Positions 35,101 through 47,607 of a DNA stretch of 64,000 nucleotides are shown piece by piece. The DNA is taken from assembly GCF_025024155.1 (NCBI RefSeq), contig NW_026251747.1:1-64000 (forward strand), written 5' to 3'. How positions within the stretch are numbered: position 1 is the stretch's first letter; the number at the start of each line of letters is the position of its first letter. Source of the stretch: Gamsiella multidivaricata (taxonomy: Eukaryota > Mortierellomycota > Mortierellomycetes > Mortierellales > Mortierellaceae). The position numbers were made by a program, and so were the translations under genes. The notes beneath the pieces are model-generated. The model did not search any database, was not told the origin of the DNA, and saw nothing but the letters and a program-made list of their open reading frames with translations.

Positions 35101-37724
35101 CGTAGCGGTACCTTTCCTGCCACCATAAGGGCTGGGGATTTTCGATCCTGCCATCCTTGTAGCCATGGGCGAGGGGACATTTGTTCTGGAGGTCGTCGAC
35201 ATGTACATGGGCGGCAGAATAGCGGGTGCTGGCTTCGCCTTCGGAGGGTCCATAGCTGAGAGCGTCTGCAATGACATTGAATAAGAAATACATGTCAATA
35301 AGATATCAATACACTCTAGAAATAATAATAACAACCCCCCCCGCAGGGCGGTAATTATCGTCCTCTGCTAACCTTTCCACGCTTGCGACTAGATCCGAGG
35401 GACATCCCAGCAATCATCGAGTTCCTCTCCTTCAATCCATCCTTAAGACGATGACCACCGTCCGTACCATTTGAACGACCAGATGAGCCCACGCCGTCAA
35501 ACACGATGCTTCTGCGGTGCGGACCAACCATACCACTCGACGCTGGCTTCCTCACATGAACGTTTGGTGTTGAGATATCTGACGGTGGTACGGCAGCCAT
35601 CGCGTTCTGCTCCTTGAACTCGAGTACACTCAAGTGCTTTGTGATGTCAGCTACAGGAACCGGAACTCCATCCCCTGCTCGCGGCTGATACTCTACCGAT
35701 TGGTTGCTTGGGGTGGACGAAGACGACGAATACTGGGTATCCGGGCGCTGCACAAAACTAACCATCGCATCGTCCACCATCATGCCTGACTTTCGACTAA
35801 TAGGCTGAATCTCTCCGGAATATTGTCGAGGCATTTGCGGTTGCTGTGGAGCATTCAGCGAAGTCTGACTGCCGTTACCGCCAGTATTGCCAGCAGGTGT
35901 TCGTGATCGAGATCGAGGCGGAGGTGTCGGTCGAGTCTTATGCTCCGCAGTAGGTGTCGTGGGGATGCTGCCTTTGGTTCGTGTGCTCGTCTGTGGGGCC
36001 CCGCTACTATTATAAGGTGAGGAAATTCTTGATGAGCCTTTGGAGGGCTTCCTGGACTCATCGTAGTGGTTACTGCCAGCGCCCTGGTCGCTGCTCTGCA
36101 GAGCTGCATAAAAACTCTCTCGCTTATGTTTCTCTCGATTGCTACGATTACGATGGTAGTGTGATTGTGGGGGTTGCTGATCCTGCTCGCGCCATACCTC
36201 ATTCCTGATTTCGACGTGATTCCCTGCCATCTGAGCATCTAGGTTGTACTCATCGTATTCAAGTGATTCATGGGGCCGCATAGTATGGTCTCTGGAGCTT
36301 GTTTGAGAGGATGACAAAATCGTTCCATTGAGATCCGCTGAGGCGTTGCTGTGGTTCATGATGGCGCGTGCTTGAAGGGCACTGTATGACTCTGAGCGTC
36401 GATAGAGGTCCCGAGGATTAAATGAAGGGTTCTCTGACAAGCTGTTCTTGCGGGCTGCGAGCATATTCATGTAATTAGAGGCGACCTTTGGAGGCGATCC
36501 GTAGGGTGTGGAAATCGGTGATCCAGCCTGCGATGGCATTGGCGATCGCTCCGAGGATAAAGTGTGGGGTATAAGGCCAGAGTTGAAGGACTTTTTGCGG
36601 TAATGACTCGAGGCTGGAGGGGATGAAGGCAGGACATGGATCGACTTCTGAAGATGGGCTCCTGGTCCGCCCCTCTCCGAGTTTTGCGGGCTATTCAGGG
36701 CTGTTAATGTCGATCCATTGGAGTTCGATGTGATGGAGGGTGTCATAGGCGGGTTGGGTGACATGGGTATATCCAATCTGAGCATTCAAAAGAGTGTGAG
36801 CAAGTAGTAAAGACTTAGTTTAGTGGCCTGTGACAAAGGTAAAATTTGGGTGCACGATTGGCGTGGCTTCTATCCCTTTGCCTCTCTATTGAAAGAGGGT
36901 GCATGTGTACCCCTTGTGAACCCACCCCTCATGCCGCCTTACACAATCAACCCTAATCCTCCTCGCCAGCGTGACCCATGACAACAGTAAATGCCTTTCA
37001 TTATCCACGGGAGGACAGATATTCGTGTAGTTGCACAAGGAGGGCGTGAGGGTGAGTAATAAGAGAAGGGGGAGGGGGGTTGTTGAAAACGAAAAAGAGT
37101 TGTTGCGCCCACATGAGCATGTGGATATTACCACTCTTGGATCGAAACGACGTTAATTACACACAGATCGTGCTCTTACCCTATGGTCTGCCCTCGATGG
37201 TGCGGAGAGGCTGGTCCTTGCATGGGCGTCCTGTATTGCGCAATATCCATTGAGGCACGGTTTTGCAGTTGACGTTGATGATGTTGCTGTTGTTGTTGCT
37301 GCTGCTGTTGGTCTTGCTGTGCAAGGAACTGCTGTTGCTGTAGGTATTGTGCCTGCTGCTGGTATGTTTCTGAATTGACAATCGGTTGCTGTTCGTACGG
37401 GAATGGTTGCCGCTGGTGGTAGTGCAGTTCGTGGAAACTTTGTCGGGATGTCAATGGCTTCTTCTGGGACAGTTGCTGCGAGTGCAATTGCTGTTGCAGC
37501 AGATGCTGTTGCTGGGGGAATTGTTCCTGCTGCTGCTGCTGCTGCTGCGGCTCGACCCAGGTGTGAGGTGCCTGAGGGATGACGGCACTAATGGACTGCC
37601 GAGGTTTTGCAGACAAGAAGGCTTGCCGGCTACTGGTATCCGAGACGAACTCTATGTTGGTAGAAACGACGACGACATGCATTAGAGAACGGATGGGAGT
37701 GCGACTGGCTTGCGGGCTCTTCAT
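32167..37724 (-). CDS. DYRK2/Pom1-class dual-specificity protein kinase
   Basis: Nine exons: 37180-37724, 35373-36777, 34293-35265, 33960-34183, 33719-33870, 33553-33628, 33130-33442, 32741-33002 and 32167-32623; 1,468 aa from the ATG at 37724. A long disordered Gln/Ser/Pro-rich N terminus leads to a NAPA-like segment ([14 protein letters not shown]), the DYRK box [11 protein letters not shown], and the kinase domain at about 990-1316. Key elements: [14 protein letters not shown] lysine, HCDLKPEN catalytic loop, DFGSSC, and the [15 protein letters not shown] activation loop with the autophosphorylated Tyr. All catalytic residues are present. Pom1-type kinases control polarity and division timing. 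A Gln-rich exon at 39019-39940 may be the true first exon; phases allow it. Confidence 0.88.
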
Positions 37725-39018
37725 GTTGTTCAGCACGACTTCATGTCCCTCTTTGCGTCCCTTGAGACGGGGAAAATAATACCGACAGACACAGCTTGAG
37801 AAAGTATGAACCACATAAACACGCTCCAGCCCTTTGAAAACTCATTCACTCCATACATACACACACCCACACACCCAATGAGCAGCTTCAGGGCTGAATG
37901 AAGAATGAGTGGACGACGGACAGTTTCCAAACTGATTGCGACTCTGTTAAAAAAAAGGGCGTGTTCTTGTCTCCCGTTGTGGTCGCTTGGTCCAGATATC
38001 CCGTCGAGGATAGGATGAATACAAGATGCAGTATATGTATATATATAAATAAGACGAAGCGGTAATGTTTTCGGAGAGAAAGAGAGCGAGAGGGAGCAGA
38101 TGGGAAAGGGCAAGGAGGATGGGGGAGGAGGGGAGAGTGGAGTGGAGTCGAGTGGAGGTGCCAACCGCAGCCAACAACAACAGCCAGGCCAGCCAGCCTA
38201 GGGTCACTTCGCTACTTTCTGGAACACACCCGACGGGATTCGTTGTTTCTTTGTCTGCTCTCCACACCTCCACCCTTTCCCTTCCCCTCTTTTTCTTCTT
38301 ATTTTTCCCTTTGATTGTATCATCTTGTTCATCCCGCCTTAGACTTCGTACTCGAAGAAAGATATATTTACAACAGAACCTCCCCCGAGCCATGGTGCAC
38401 ACAGAGTGCGATGGCGAGCAGAATGTCAGTCGTATAAAGCCTTCTCGGTCCCTTCCTTTCCTTTTCTCCCACCAGCAACTGCACACTGTAGGAAAACACA
38501 CCGTCGTCTGTAAACCGCTCCCTCTCCCCCCCCCCCTTTTTTTTTTGGCGTGCTCCTTGTTTGCTGACTCTGCGGATCCAGGACCATGCCTCATGTGTCT
38601 TGCTAATATGCCTGACAAGGAAAAATGACGAACATAATAAAATACACTGCGGTACTGCAGTGCCATTTGCCGCTACCACCAATGAACTGGAAGATACAAA
38701 CGGCCGATGGTAAAATGTAAAAAAGTGGCTCGAAAGGGAACCGTGCTGAAATCAGGGGATGAAGCACAATCTCGCTGCTGTTCCCTCGTGTGGATCAAAT
38801 TAGCAGTGCACATCGTCCTCTTCCGCATCGTGATGGACATGTCAGCAAACGCAACATCTCTTGTTTACTCTGCCCCGTCCATCTTTCCCCCTGATAATTA
38901 TATGTAATCTGCTGTGCTTTTCAGCCAGCTGGCGTGCCTGGTCGGGCACAGAGCAAAAGAGGGGGGGATAAAAATATTAAGTAATCGCCGAAAGAAAACA
39001 CCCAGATAGCTCACTTAC
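37725..39018. other. Long intron or promoter region of the DYRK gene
   Basis: Either a 1.3-kb intron joining the exon at 39019-39940 to the DYRK gene, or the promoter of a DYRK gene starting at 37724. It holds purine-rich repeats and open frames on both strands (for example 37947-38666 minus and 38065-38628 plus) that look like composition artefacts. Confidence 0.4.
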
Positions 39019-39940
39019 GAGGGTAGATCTCTCCTCCTCCGCCTTCCCCTGCAGTAACAAACACTCCTGTTCCTGTTGATGCTCCGTGGTCGATCGCGAA
39101 ATCATGTGCCGCAAGACTTTTGGGCCGCTGTGCACGCGTACCTGTTTGCGGCAGCACAGAGTCAACGGGAAGATCCTGATAGTACTGGGATGCCGTCTGA
39201 TGGTGACTGAATGAATTGTGTCGGGTGTTGGGTGCTGTGTTGTAATGCTGAAAGTACCGCTGCTTTTGTTGCTGTCGCTCATGTCCTTGTGAATCTGACG
39301 GTTGGTACGACAGAAACTGGTACTGCCGTTGGTTCACATCGGTATGATTGAAATTAAAGGTGTTCATCTCTGCCGTGGTGTCCTGTCCAGGGAGACCAGC
39401 GTAATATGGTGGGGGGGATTGTGTGGAGGATGCGAACTTTTGAGAACCATAGAGGGGTGTGGTCATGATAGGTGGAGGGGAGATTGAGTTGAACTCTCGC
39501 TTGCCGAGAGTGCGGAGGGATGATGGCTTCAGTTTGGAGGAGGATGCAAGATTCAGGGGAGTGCCCGTGGCTGTGTCCAGATCCATGTTGATATCTTCCT
39601 GATATTGGCTATCACGATGGCTCTGCTGTTGCTGATATTCATATTGGTGTAGCTGTTCCTGTTGAAGCGACTGAAATTGGTTGTGCTGTTCCTGGTAGGG
39701 ATCTTGATGATTATGTTGTCCGTGGTATTGATGTTGAGGCAAGTACATCGACTGATGTTGCTGTTGCTGGTATGGATCCAATTGATGGGACTGTTGGTAG
39801 TAGGGCACCGGAGGTGGGGATGTGGAGGGGAGATAGGCTGACTTTCGCTTGGAATATGCTGACTCGGATGCAGAATTGGGTGCCGATGCGAAGGAGGAGA
39901 CAGTTGCCTGGTATGGCTGGTGTTGGTACTCATAGTCCAT
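39019..39940 (-). CDS. Gln/Tyr/Ser-rich exon, probable DYRK N terminus or separate gene
   Basis: An ATG at 39940 opens 307 codons (MDYEYQHQPYQATVSSF...) rich in Gln, Tyr, Ser and Pro, ending at a strong GTAAGTGAG donor at 39018. The donor leaves phase 1. The DYRK exon downstream has AG acceptors in matching phase near 37747 and 37735, so a fusion is possible. Acceptors within this spacer would instead give a short stand-alone Gln-rich protein, for example through an AG near 38910. Sequence alone does not decide. No domain is seen. Confidence 0.5.
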
Positions 39941-41559
39941 GATTCAGAGAGGAGACGGGAAGAGCGTGGACTCCAGGAACGGGGCTCGAGAAGGGGTATG
40001 GATTAAGAGGGAACCGCCAATGGCAATGGGAGTGGTACCAGAGAGGGTGCGGCGATAGCGGGGGAGAGGGAACAGATTGAGAAAGAAGAAATAAAAAGAG
40101 AAGACGACAGACGGTTGGGAAAGGAAAACGAACAAGAGTCCGGGGGATAACTTTGTTTCCGACTACATGGGTCGAGGCGAGTGGAGGGAAGGGAGAGGGA
40201 AGGGCGGGAAGGGTTGAGGAGGTGCAGCAGGGAAAAATGGCGGGAGGTGGTATGGGAATGAATGGGATGATGGACCTCGAAATGGACTCTTTGAGGCGAA
40301 GGAGAAGGGAAAGTGAGAATGAGAACGAGAATGAGAATGAGAATGAGGTTGGGGATGGAGTGTGCAATCCCCTTTCGCCATAGTTAAGGAAGCCAATGAA
40401 CGGCCCACCACACTGTACACTACAATCCATGCCATCCAATGCCATCCGATTACTGTGGTGCAGTGCTGCTAAAGAGATCCATTGCACGCGCGCGTAAATG
40501 AGCGTTGCTGAGCGCGTCGCTATAATTATTATGAACAAATTGACTCTCTTCGTTAGTGTAGTTGGTTCGATTGAGCTGAGGCAACAAGGCAAGCGAGATA
40601 TGAACTGGATTGAGAGCGCCACCCGCCATCCACGGAATGAATACAGGAATGGAAAAATGAAGTAGATCGTGGTGGTTGTTGTTATTGTTTTTGGCTATGA
40701 TTGAGTTGAGCACTTCTCCTTCATTTTTCCCGCGCTCTCAAACTCCTTCTGCTCCCAACCTAACTCCCAGGCACAAGCCATCATCTCCAGGGCAGAAGGA
40801 CGCACAAACACAAAAACGGGTAGGGAAAACACCGCCAGCGGTATACGCTACACATGCAAGAGCTGCTTCTCGGGACAACGCGAGCGGGCACAAACCCAAC
40901 CCATCGAACCAGAGGGCCGGTCTCGGAGGATTTGCAACCAAAAAACCAAAAAACCATCATCGTTCACGACAATAACATTAAAAAAACGCGCTTCTGTCAT
41001 CATCTCAACTTTGACAAAGTTAAATGGTAAGCAAGTCGGTGGCATGGTATCATATTTCTTGCAGGTTTCTCCAGGGGGGCATAAAAGGGAAAAACGGAAC
41101 GAACGTGACAAGGGACGCGACAAGAAATGTGAAAAGGAGCGCGACAGGGGACACCGCAAGGAACGCGAAAAGCAGCACGTACTGATTGATGAAACTGAAA
41201 CAGGATGCGAACAAGGTTAATTCAGCATACGCACACACGCGTACAAAAAGAAAAAAAGAAAAAAGGAAGCATTACATTCCGCACGATAAAAACTGATACA
41301 CAAGCAAAAAAAGCTCTCCATTATACTGATCGTGTTCATTGTGTTCATTCGATCTCAACTCTAAAAAAATCCCTGGTCTCGGTACGCGGCGCCTTTTCTC
41401 TTCACGCCTTGAATAGCAAGTGCACCTCAGAGTCATTGCAGTATTTCGAAAGGTTTGTTCCTGGAAGGTCTAGAGGTCGTAACGGCACCCCAGAACTATC
41501 ATCTAGGGATAGGGCTAAGCAGTGCCTCGAGCCTAACGATTGAGAAGCTCTTTTCCTAG
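39941..41559. other. Intergenic region with a candidate mini-gene
   Basis: Upstream side of the Gln-rich exon. A GA-rich tract at 40296-40350 encodes repeated Glu-Asn in one frame and is low complexity. A very small two-exon reading exists on the plus strand: ATG at 41024-41026 directly before a GTAAGC donor, then 41065-41220 encoding a Lys/Arg/Glu-rich 52-aa product. Its 38-nt intron is at or below the usual size limit, so I do not call it a gene. A Ser/Pro-rich plus-strand frame also covers 40700-40975. Confidence 0.35.
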
Positions 41560-42960
41560 AAATCCGGCGCATCGATCACCAGCTTCTACTCTTTTGGGTC
41601 CAGCGTAAAATTACGCAAGCGGAGCTTCTTCAGTGATCCTTATGCTACATATGCTCGGGCTTCTGATGGAGAACGTTACGCAGCAGGAGCGTCCTCTGAC
41701 CCTGAACTAGGTGGCGGGATTGGCGCATGACTGAGTGGGCTATTCGGAGAAGAGACCATCGCGGCAAGCCATGGAGCGAACGCGCCTTGAAAACTAGCGA
41801 TCGCTGATAATCCGCACTATATGCAAGTCTTGGAAAAGCGTGTCGTGTGAGAAAGGGCCTCCTAAGCCAAAACATATACGACCCCAGTGCAGAATCCACA
41901 GTCAACATAGGCAATTTCTCCTTGTGATGACAAACCAGCCGCCTTCCTGGCGAGCCCTCAATCAACTGGCTACGGAAGTTGAGTTCAGACCCTTGCAGAT
42001 CGTTCGCGTGATTAATGACTCGACTAACACACTCAGTTCACGAGATAATGACTGATGAGTTGATCCAAGCTAGGACCTTCATATTTAGATTCTTTCTCTT
42101 TGGTAGATGTGTCCAGTAGTTGAGCCAATTTGCCGTTGGATGCCTCAAGTTCTGCATCCAAGATAGATCACTCATTTGGAAGGAGCAATGAGGACAAATA
42201 GTCCTTCTTGGTTCCCGAAGCGGAGCGTAACTCAAAGCACGTTTATACATCTGGTACATCAGAATCTTCAGAAAGATGTGCTGAAGGTGCTGTAGATTCC
42301 AAACGGTTCCTGTTGCTGGGGTGAGGGACCTGACAGAATCACGAATCGTTATAGTGTGGGAACGTGTCATTCTGACTCTCGACAGCCTTGAGATGTGCCA
42401 ACGGGGGTACGATGAGGTCGTCTACAGTGATCCCGCACTCAATCATCTGCATCAACGCTAGGGGATAAGGGCCGTACTTTCCAAAGAACTCGTTCAGACG
42501 ATCCAGGTAATATTCTTCGTGCTTGACTAGGTGAGTTCTGTTTGAAATCAAGTTCCGCTCGGACATGGGGGTGAGCACCGCATTCACAGAGGAAGTACAG
42601 ACCGAGAAAGACTCGAGCATCTTGCCACGACGCTTGAACACCTTTGGGAGAGCACGATGAGCGGCCTCGGAATGGGGTACATATAGTGCTCGTTGATCAA
42701 GAATAAAACTGTATGCCCGACGTTCACTACAGCCACGGTGCCTGTGGAAACTTGCTGGATATCATTCCATAGAACAATATGCTTTCCCGTCCTTGAGTCG
42801 AGCCGAATAGGGGTTGTGATAATCTTCGCTTCAATTACCACGTCGTTGGCGATTCCAGTGACAAAGGTACGAGAAGAGAACGGGGGTGGCGAGGATGGCG
42901 GATACTTGAACTGAGGTGGATTATGCGTGCTTGTGCGACATTGGAAAATTCATATTTTTA
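41560..42960 (-). pseudogene. Leucine-rich family pseudogene, copy A
   Basis: Minus-strand relic starting near 42960 with FVTGIANDVVIEAKIITTP and GKHIVLWNDIQQV, the N-terminal region of this family. A frameshift follows at RPLIVL near 42655, and another separates YFLCECGAH from THLVKHEEYYLDRLNEFF and KYGPYPLALMQMIECG. Further down ILDAELEASNGKLAQLL runs to a stop near 42040, and LRR-like text GSLKKLRLRNFTLDPKE ends at about 41560. Several frame changes and stops show it is dead. Copies B and C lie just upstream on the same strand. Confidence 0.6.
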
Positions 42961-43183
42961 CCTGGGAGGCGGGTAACGTTTGTCTTGTCGATCGGCGACA
43001 TGGAGAATAAAATGAAACAGTAATACGGTAATTTCTATCCGGAGGGGAGAAAGTAGGGTTGGTTGGTTGGTTGATTACATACTCATACGCGCGCTAGAGC
43101 GACTATGACCGCTGAAAATATCAAATATCTTTATTCGCCTCACATTTCAAATCCCTCAATCTCAACAAAAAACGCTTTTTCTT

Positions 43184-45917
43184 TTAGTGTAGCGCATACA
43201 AATTCAGTTCAGTTAAAGTGTAATGTCGAGAAAGAGGTGTCTCCTTAAGGTCTGGCCGTTTCAATGGTGCACCGGAAACGCCTTCTAGGATATAATCTAC
43301 TAATATTTTGAGCTCTTCTGCCGAAAAATTGGTGTTCCAGAGGCCTAGCGTATCCAGTGCCGAAAATTCAATTGTCTTGACCACAGTCTTCCACTTTTCA
43401 GGTTGAAGTATAAAAGAGTACAGCTGAAAGTCCTTCAACGGTTCCCAAGCATCGTAGTCAACATCCATGGGCTTGAGAGATGGTGAAGTAAAGAGGTTTG
43501 CCGGTCTTGGCAGTAAGGTTGATATACAGACGGACATTTTGTTCGGTTCAGAGACCATTGCAGTAATCCACGAGGTATGTTGCCCTAGAGACGCTGACCT
43601 GACCAGGGAACCCTTATTGCTGACCTGAAGGGATCTTAGCTTTGGCAGAGTGTGTCTCGTCGGGAATGTATTTGCAAGGCTAGTGATGTCTGAACCCCGC
43701 GGACTGAACTTTGCAACTAAACTAGTCAGCTTCTGCCAGAAGTTATGGAGCTGCCACGCCCCCGCCGAACCCTCCACTACAGAGTCGTCGAGTTCAAGTC
43801 GGAAGTCCTGAAAGTTGGATAAACGACTGACAGCTCAAACCACGCCCTCTAGACCTGCGGAGGACAGACGATCTGGGCTTAGTATCAGAGTTTTAGGTCT
43901 GGACCCGTTGAAATGTCCCATTACAAGGTAAAGTCATCGTGGAGCGCGCCTTTTGGCGTAGTTAACGACCTTAGCGACCCTCTGTATCGAAGGGATAGCG
44001 CGGACAAAAATTCTGGTCTCGATTTGGTATACAATCCAAAGTCGGTATCCATGTCGGACATGCCCGCTTCCTCTGAGAGACGAACAGCTGATGAGATACC
44101 GCCATCACTGGAATGTCCAAAGTATACCTGTATATCGAGTTGTCGCATGATAAAGCTGTGTCCTCCGGATCTTTGTTTTTCATTTGTCGAAACGATAAGG
44201 TCGATGATCGCAAGGAGTCGTTCGCTATAGAATTTGAGCTCGAGTTCCAAGAGGTTTGGGTACCTGCGTAGAATTACACCAGATACGGCGGGTATAGGTC
44301 GGTAATGTTGCGGATAGCGGCGCTCATGGTCTGGATACTGGCTTTAAAGAGACTGGTGATATTCCCTTACAACTCCCAGTGGCGCCAGTAATGCAACTTG
44401 AGCATCTCGAGCTTTTCTAAAGCACTCATATTGTTCACAACGAGGTCGAAGATCGAACCTGGGTCATTTGTTCCTGGCACCAGCTCTGGTAGGTTAGATG
44501 AATTTCTGAGTATTTTGGTGAACGCTGTCATAGACACACTATTTTCAGGAGAGATCAAATCTATCAAAATAGCCCGGAGTTGAGAAGCCGTCCTGATGGA
44601 GAATAGGTTGATGCGTTGAAGGATGCCGTCGAGTATCTCGAACCGTATGGACTGGATCCACCCGTTCGATATGAGTTAAACAATTAGATTGAAACGTCGG
44701 TTGCGGTTGATATAATCCCGTGTTGGTCCTTTGAAGCTTTGATCCCACATGGCCAGATGAACTATGTTCGCCTTCGTTACAGCAGCAATGAACTTCCGGA
44801 GATCGTCCAGTGGCGCGTCCCAGTTCAGTGTGATTTCCAGCTCATGGACGCCTCGCGCCTTGACTAAACCATCGTAAAGCTGTTTCGCCAGAATTGGAGA
44901 CGTAAGAGTAATCTCGATTTTGCCTTGCTGCTCGACAAAGGCCTCGCTATTCTCTAGAATAACGTCTCTTAACTGCTGAACCGCCGACTCTTGATAGTTT
45001 TCACGATAATGGTCAATGCATACCCACTTGACATGACCCTCTGCCGTGACAGTCCGGTACAGGTTGCCAAGAGTACGGCCTTGATCATGGAACTTCAGAT
45101 ACGACTCCAGCTGCCGGAGGTCTGCTCCTTCGAGTGCCTCGAATTTTTCCATGTCCATCAATTCTTCTGCCACATAGAATCCATTATTGGCGTTTTATTG
45201 CTGGCCCTGAATAAACGTGATGGTGTCGTCCACGAGCGGCCCAATGTCCCGCTCCACAAATTTGAGATGGGTCTCGGCTCCCTGGATCCCCTCGAAGACC
45301 TTGAACTGTGCTACAAGTCCCGCCACTGCAGATCCGTACTTGACCATTTACATCAAGGTGAGCACATAAGGCCCGTACTTCTCAAAGAGCCTCTTAGGAT
45401 TGCCCAGATCGTATCCTCCGTGTTTGGCGAGATGGGTCTTATACGGAACCTTGGTTCCTTTCGCCACGGTGTGAGCGCCGCATTCACATAGGAAGTAGAA
45501 ACGAAGCTGATCCGAAAAGGGCTTGAGCAGCTTGTCGCGTTGCCGCAAAGCCTTTGGGAGCACGATAAACAATCGTGAGGTAGGGAGCTCATGGAGCTCG
45601 TACTTTTGGGTGAGGATAGCTCAGACTCTGTTTTGGACAAGGGCCAAGCGATCAAGGGCCTGATGTTTTATCTGAAGTATTTGTGCCTGCTTATCGTCCA
45701 TCTGTTGCTGCATTCGGAGAATTTGTTGCTGTAATTGAAGGGTCTCTTTCTGAAGGCACCTACTCTTGTCCATCTCTGCCTTGATAGTCGCGGCCAAATC
45801 CATCTGACTACTCCAAACTGCCTGAAAGTAGGAGGTGTGTGGGTGATGATAGCGGTCATGGATAGACTTTTGTTCTGCGCGCCGTGTGCATGTCCTTGGA
45901 TGCGTGGGAACGAACAA
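43184..45917 (-). pseudogene. Leucine-rich family pseudogene, copy B (most complete)
   Basis: The longest copy. It has a Gln-rich coiled coil (LQLQQQILRMQQQMDDKQAQ), then LTQKYELHELPTSRLFIVLP, FYFLCECGAHT, THLAKHGGYDLGNP and FEKYGPYVLTLM. A long helical middle follows (YVAEELMDMEKFEALEGADL and on). The C-terminal half has LRR-like segments ending TIEFSALDTLGLWNTNFSAE. In-frame stops occur after LVQNRV, LTLM, IQGQQ and NLIV, with more breaks between 44400 and 43800. Intact relatives presumably exist elsewhere in the genome. I know the pattern as a large repeated family in Mortierella genomes but cannot name a function. Confidence 0.65.
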
Positions 45918-46140
45918 TCTTTACGGGCTGATGTATTATTACTGGGTGCAAAAGGTTGCTCTCTCCTATAAAACAGGATGGCATTGCCACTGCAACGCAA
46001 ACAAACGTGGCGCCCTGGTGAAACCGATAAGCTACAGCCAATCAGTGGCGTCACTCATCTGGTTAGCGCGTTTTCTGGACCAATGCGGATTCCAAGCAAT
46101 GCACCGCAATAGAAGAATATGTAAGTGATCACGAACTGCA

Positions 46141-46235
46141 GTAATAGTAGTAATAGTAGTAATAGTAGTAATAGTAGTAATAGTAGTAATAGTAGTAATA
46201 GTAGTAATAGTAGTAATAGTAGTAATAGTAGTAGT
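46141..46235. repeat. GTAATAGTA nonamer microsatellite
   Basis: About ten head-to-tail copies of a 9-bp unit, nearly perfect, between pseudogene copies B and C. It encodes nothing and is a candidate variable-number locus. Confidence 0.95.
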
Positions 46236-46236
46236 G

Positions 46237-47200
46237 TTATTGGCTGCTATATGGGACGAACACTAACTGACTAAACGCGTTGTAGTGTTCCAAATTATAA
46301 TTTCCATCCTTGAGGCTAACTAGCAGAGGCACATCTTCCTCGGAAGGAGGAGACGTCGTCGACAATCGAGTAAAGTGTCCTGTTTGGATGAGGGTCAGAT
46401 AGGGTAGATGTAGATACTGGACGCTGCGCATCAAGACTTCCGTTGTCTGGATATCGCCTCTCCCGAGCTTGACAATCGTTACCTCGTCTATAGGACCGAG
46501 CTCCAGTGTCCCAAGCTTTAGCGAATCGTTGATATTATCCATAACCATCTTATAGACCGGGATTGGGTCTGCTGTGCGTAGCGATAGCTCTGTTAGATTG
46601 GAACAGTTCTGAAGGACCTTGGGAAAATTCATGGTAGATAGACATCTCATCCTTGACGGTCGCGTCGGCGAATCGCCTCTTTGGGAGCACGATGAAACGG
46701 TAAGTAGCCGTGGGATAGAGAGCTTGTAGAGCTCGTAGATTTGAGTCAGGACGGCTTCGACCCTACTATGGACATCCGCCAATGAATCGATAACTGCAGT
46801 AACCATAAAAGACGACGGAATTTACCTTGCAGTGCTTATGACCATATGAACTTGCGCATCTGCAAGGGAGGATGGAGTGGGAACTGGCGCGCCTTCTCGA
46901 TGGCGAGGTCCGTCGTCGACCACCACATCGAGCATAACCCCTGGGCAGTGTGGGGTTGCCATGGGAATCAGGCTGAGAGGATAATGAGCACTGGTCGCCG
47001 TGGTCGAGCAGTGTCCTGGCAATACTGTACTATAGGTTATTAGATTGTCGTCAAACATAAGCAGGATTATGTTCTGGACGTTCATAATATATTGGGCGTT
47101 CTTGAAATAAAACGATGCCCCCTATAGGATGATATGCTCTCCAACCTGAAAGTCGAATCGTGCTGAGATGGTAATGATTTTTGAGGGAGTCGATGAGTTC
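46237..47200 (-). pseudogene. Leucine-rich family pseudogene, copy C (internally deleted)
   Basis: Starts near 47200 with ARFDFQVGEHIIL, a stop, then FKNAQYIMNVQNIILLMFDD and PGVMLDVVVDDGPRHREG. After VHMVISTAR and a stop, the frame restarts with DSLADVHSRVEAVLTQIYEL. It jumps directly to the LRR-like part (FPKVLQNCSNLTELSL) and ends at 46237. The Cys-Gly-His block and central helical region of copy B are missing, so there is an internal deletion as well as stops. Confidence 0.6.
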
Positions 47201-47607
47201 TTAGGGGGACTCGAGCCGACAGGCTTGTGAATGCTTCTGACCGGAGTCCTCCAGTGTAATGTCAATTGTGTCTTCGAGGGTAGCAGTGTATCCGAAGAAG
47301 AGGAAGCAGAGGCAAAGGTAGAAGTAGAGGCGGAATAAAGAAGGGGAATGAAAGTAAAATAGAAAGGAGACTCAAGGGCGCGAGGAGTGAGAAATGTGAA
47401 GCGAAGGCTCCAAGTACTTTGAACATGCACGAAAGAGTAATCATATCCATAAGCGTGCAAAGGCATTGGTTTATTGCAAAGGATTAAAGTACAGAGCAGA
47501 GAGTAAAGTGAATAAGAGTACAAATGGAAAAAGCGTCAGCAATAGGAGTTAACAAGATGTCTATGGTATGTTTGGAGTGTCTACGGGTGGCCATCATGGT
47601 GGACAAA

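Noticed and set aside
37947..38666. 239-codon minus-strand open frame, with long plus-strand frames opposite (38065-38628)
   Set aside because: Purine/pyrimidine-biased sequence keeps several frames open; the products are low complexity and match no family, and the stretch behaves as an intron or promoter.
46141..46235. Regular short repeats as a CRISPR-like array
   Set aside because: The 9-bp unit has no unique spacers; it is a plain microsatellite in a eukaryotic genome.
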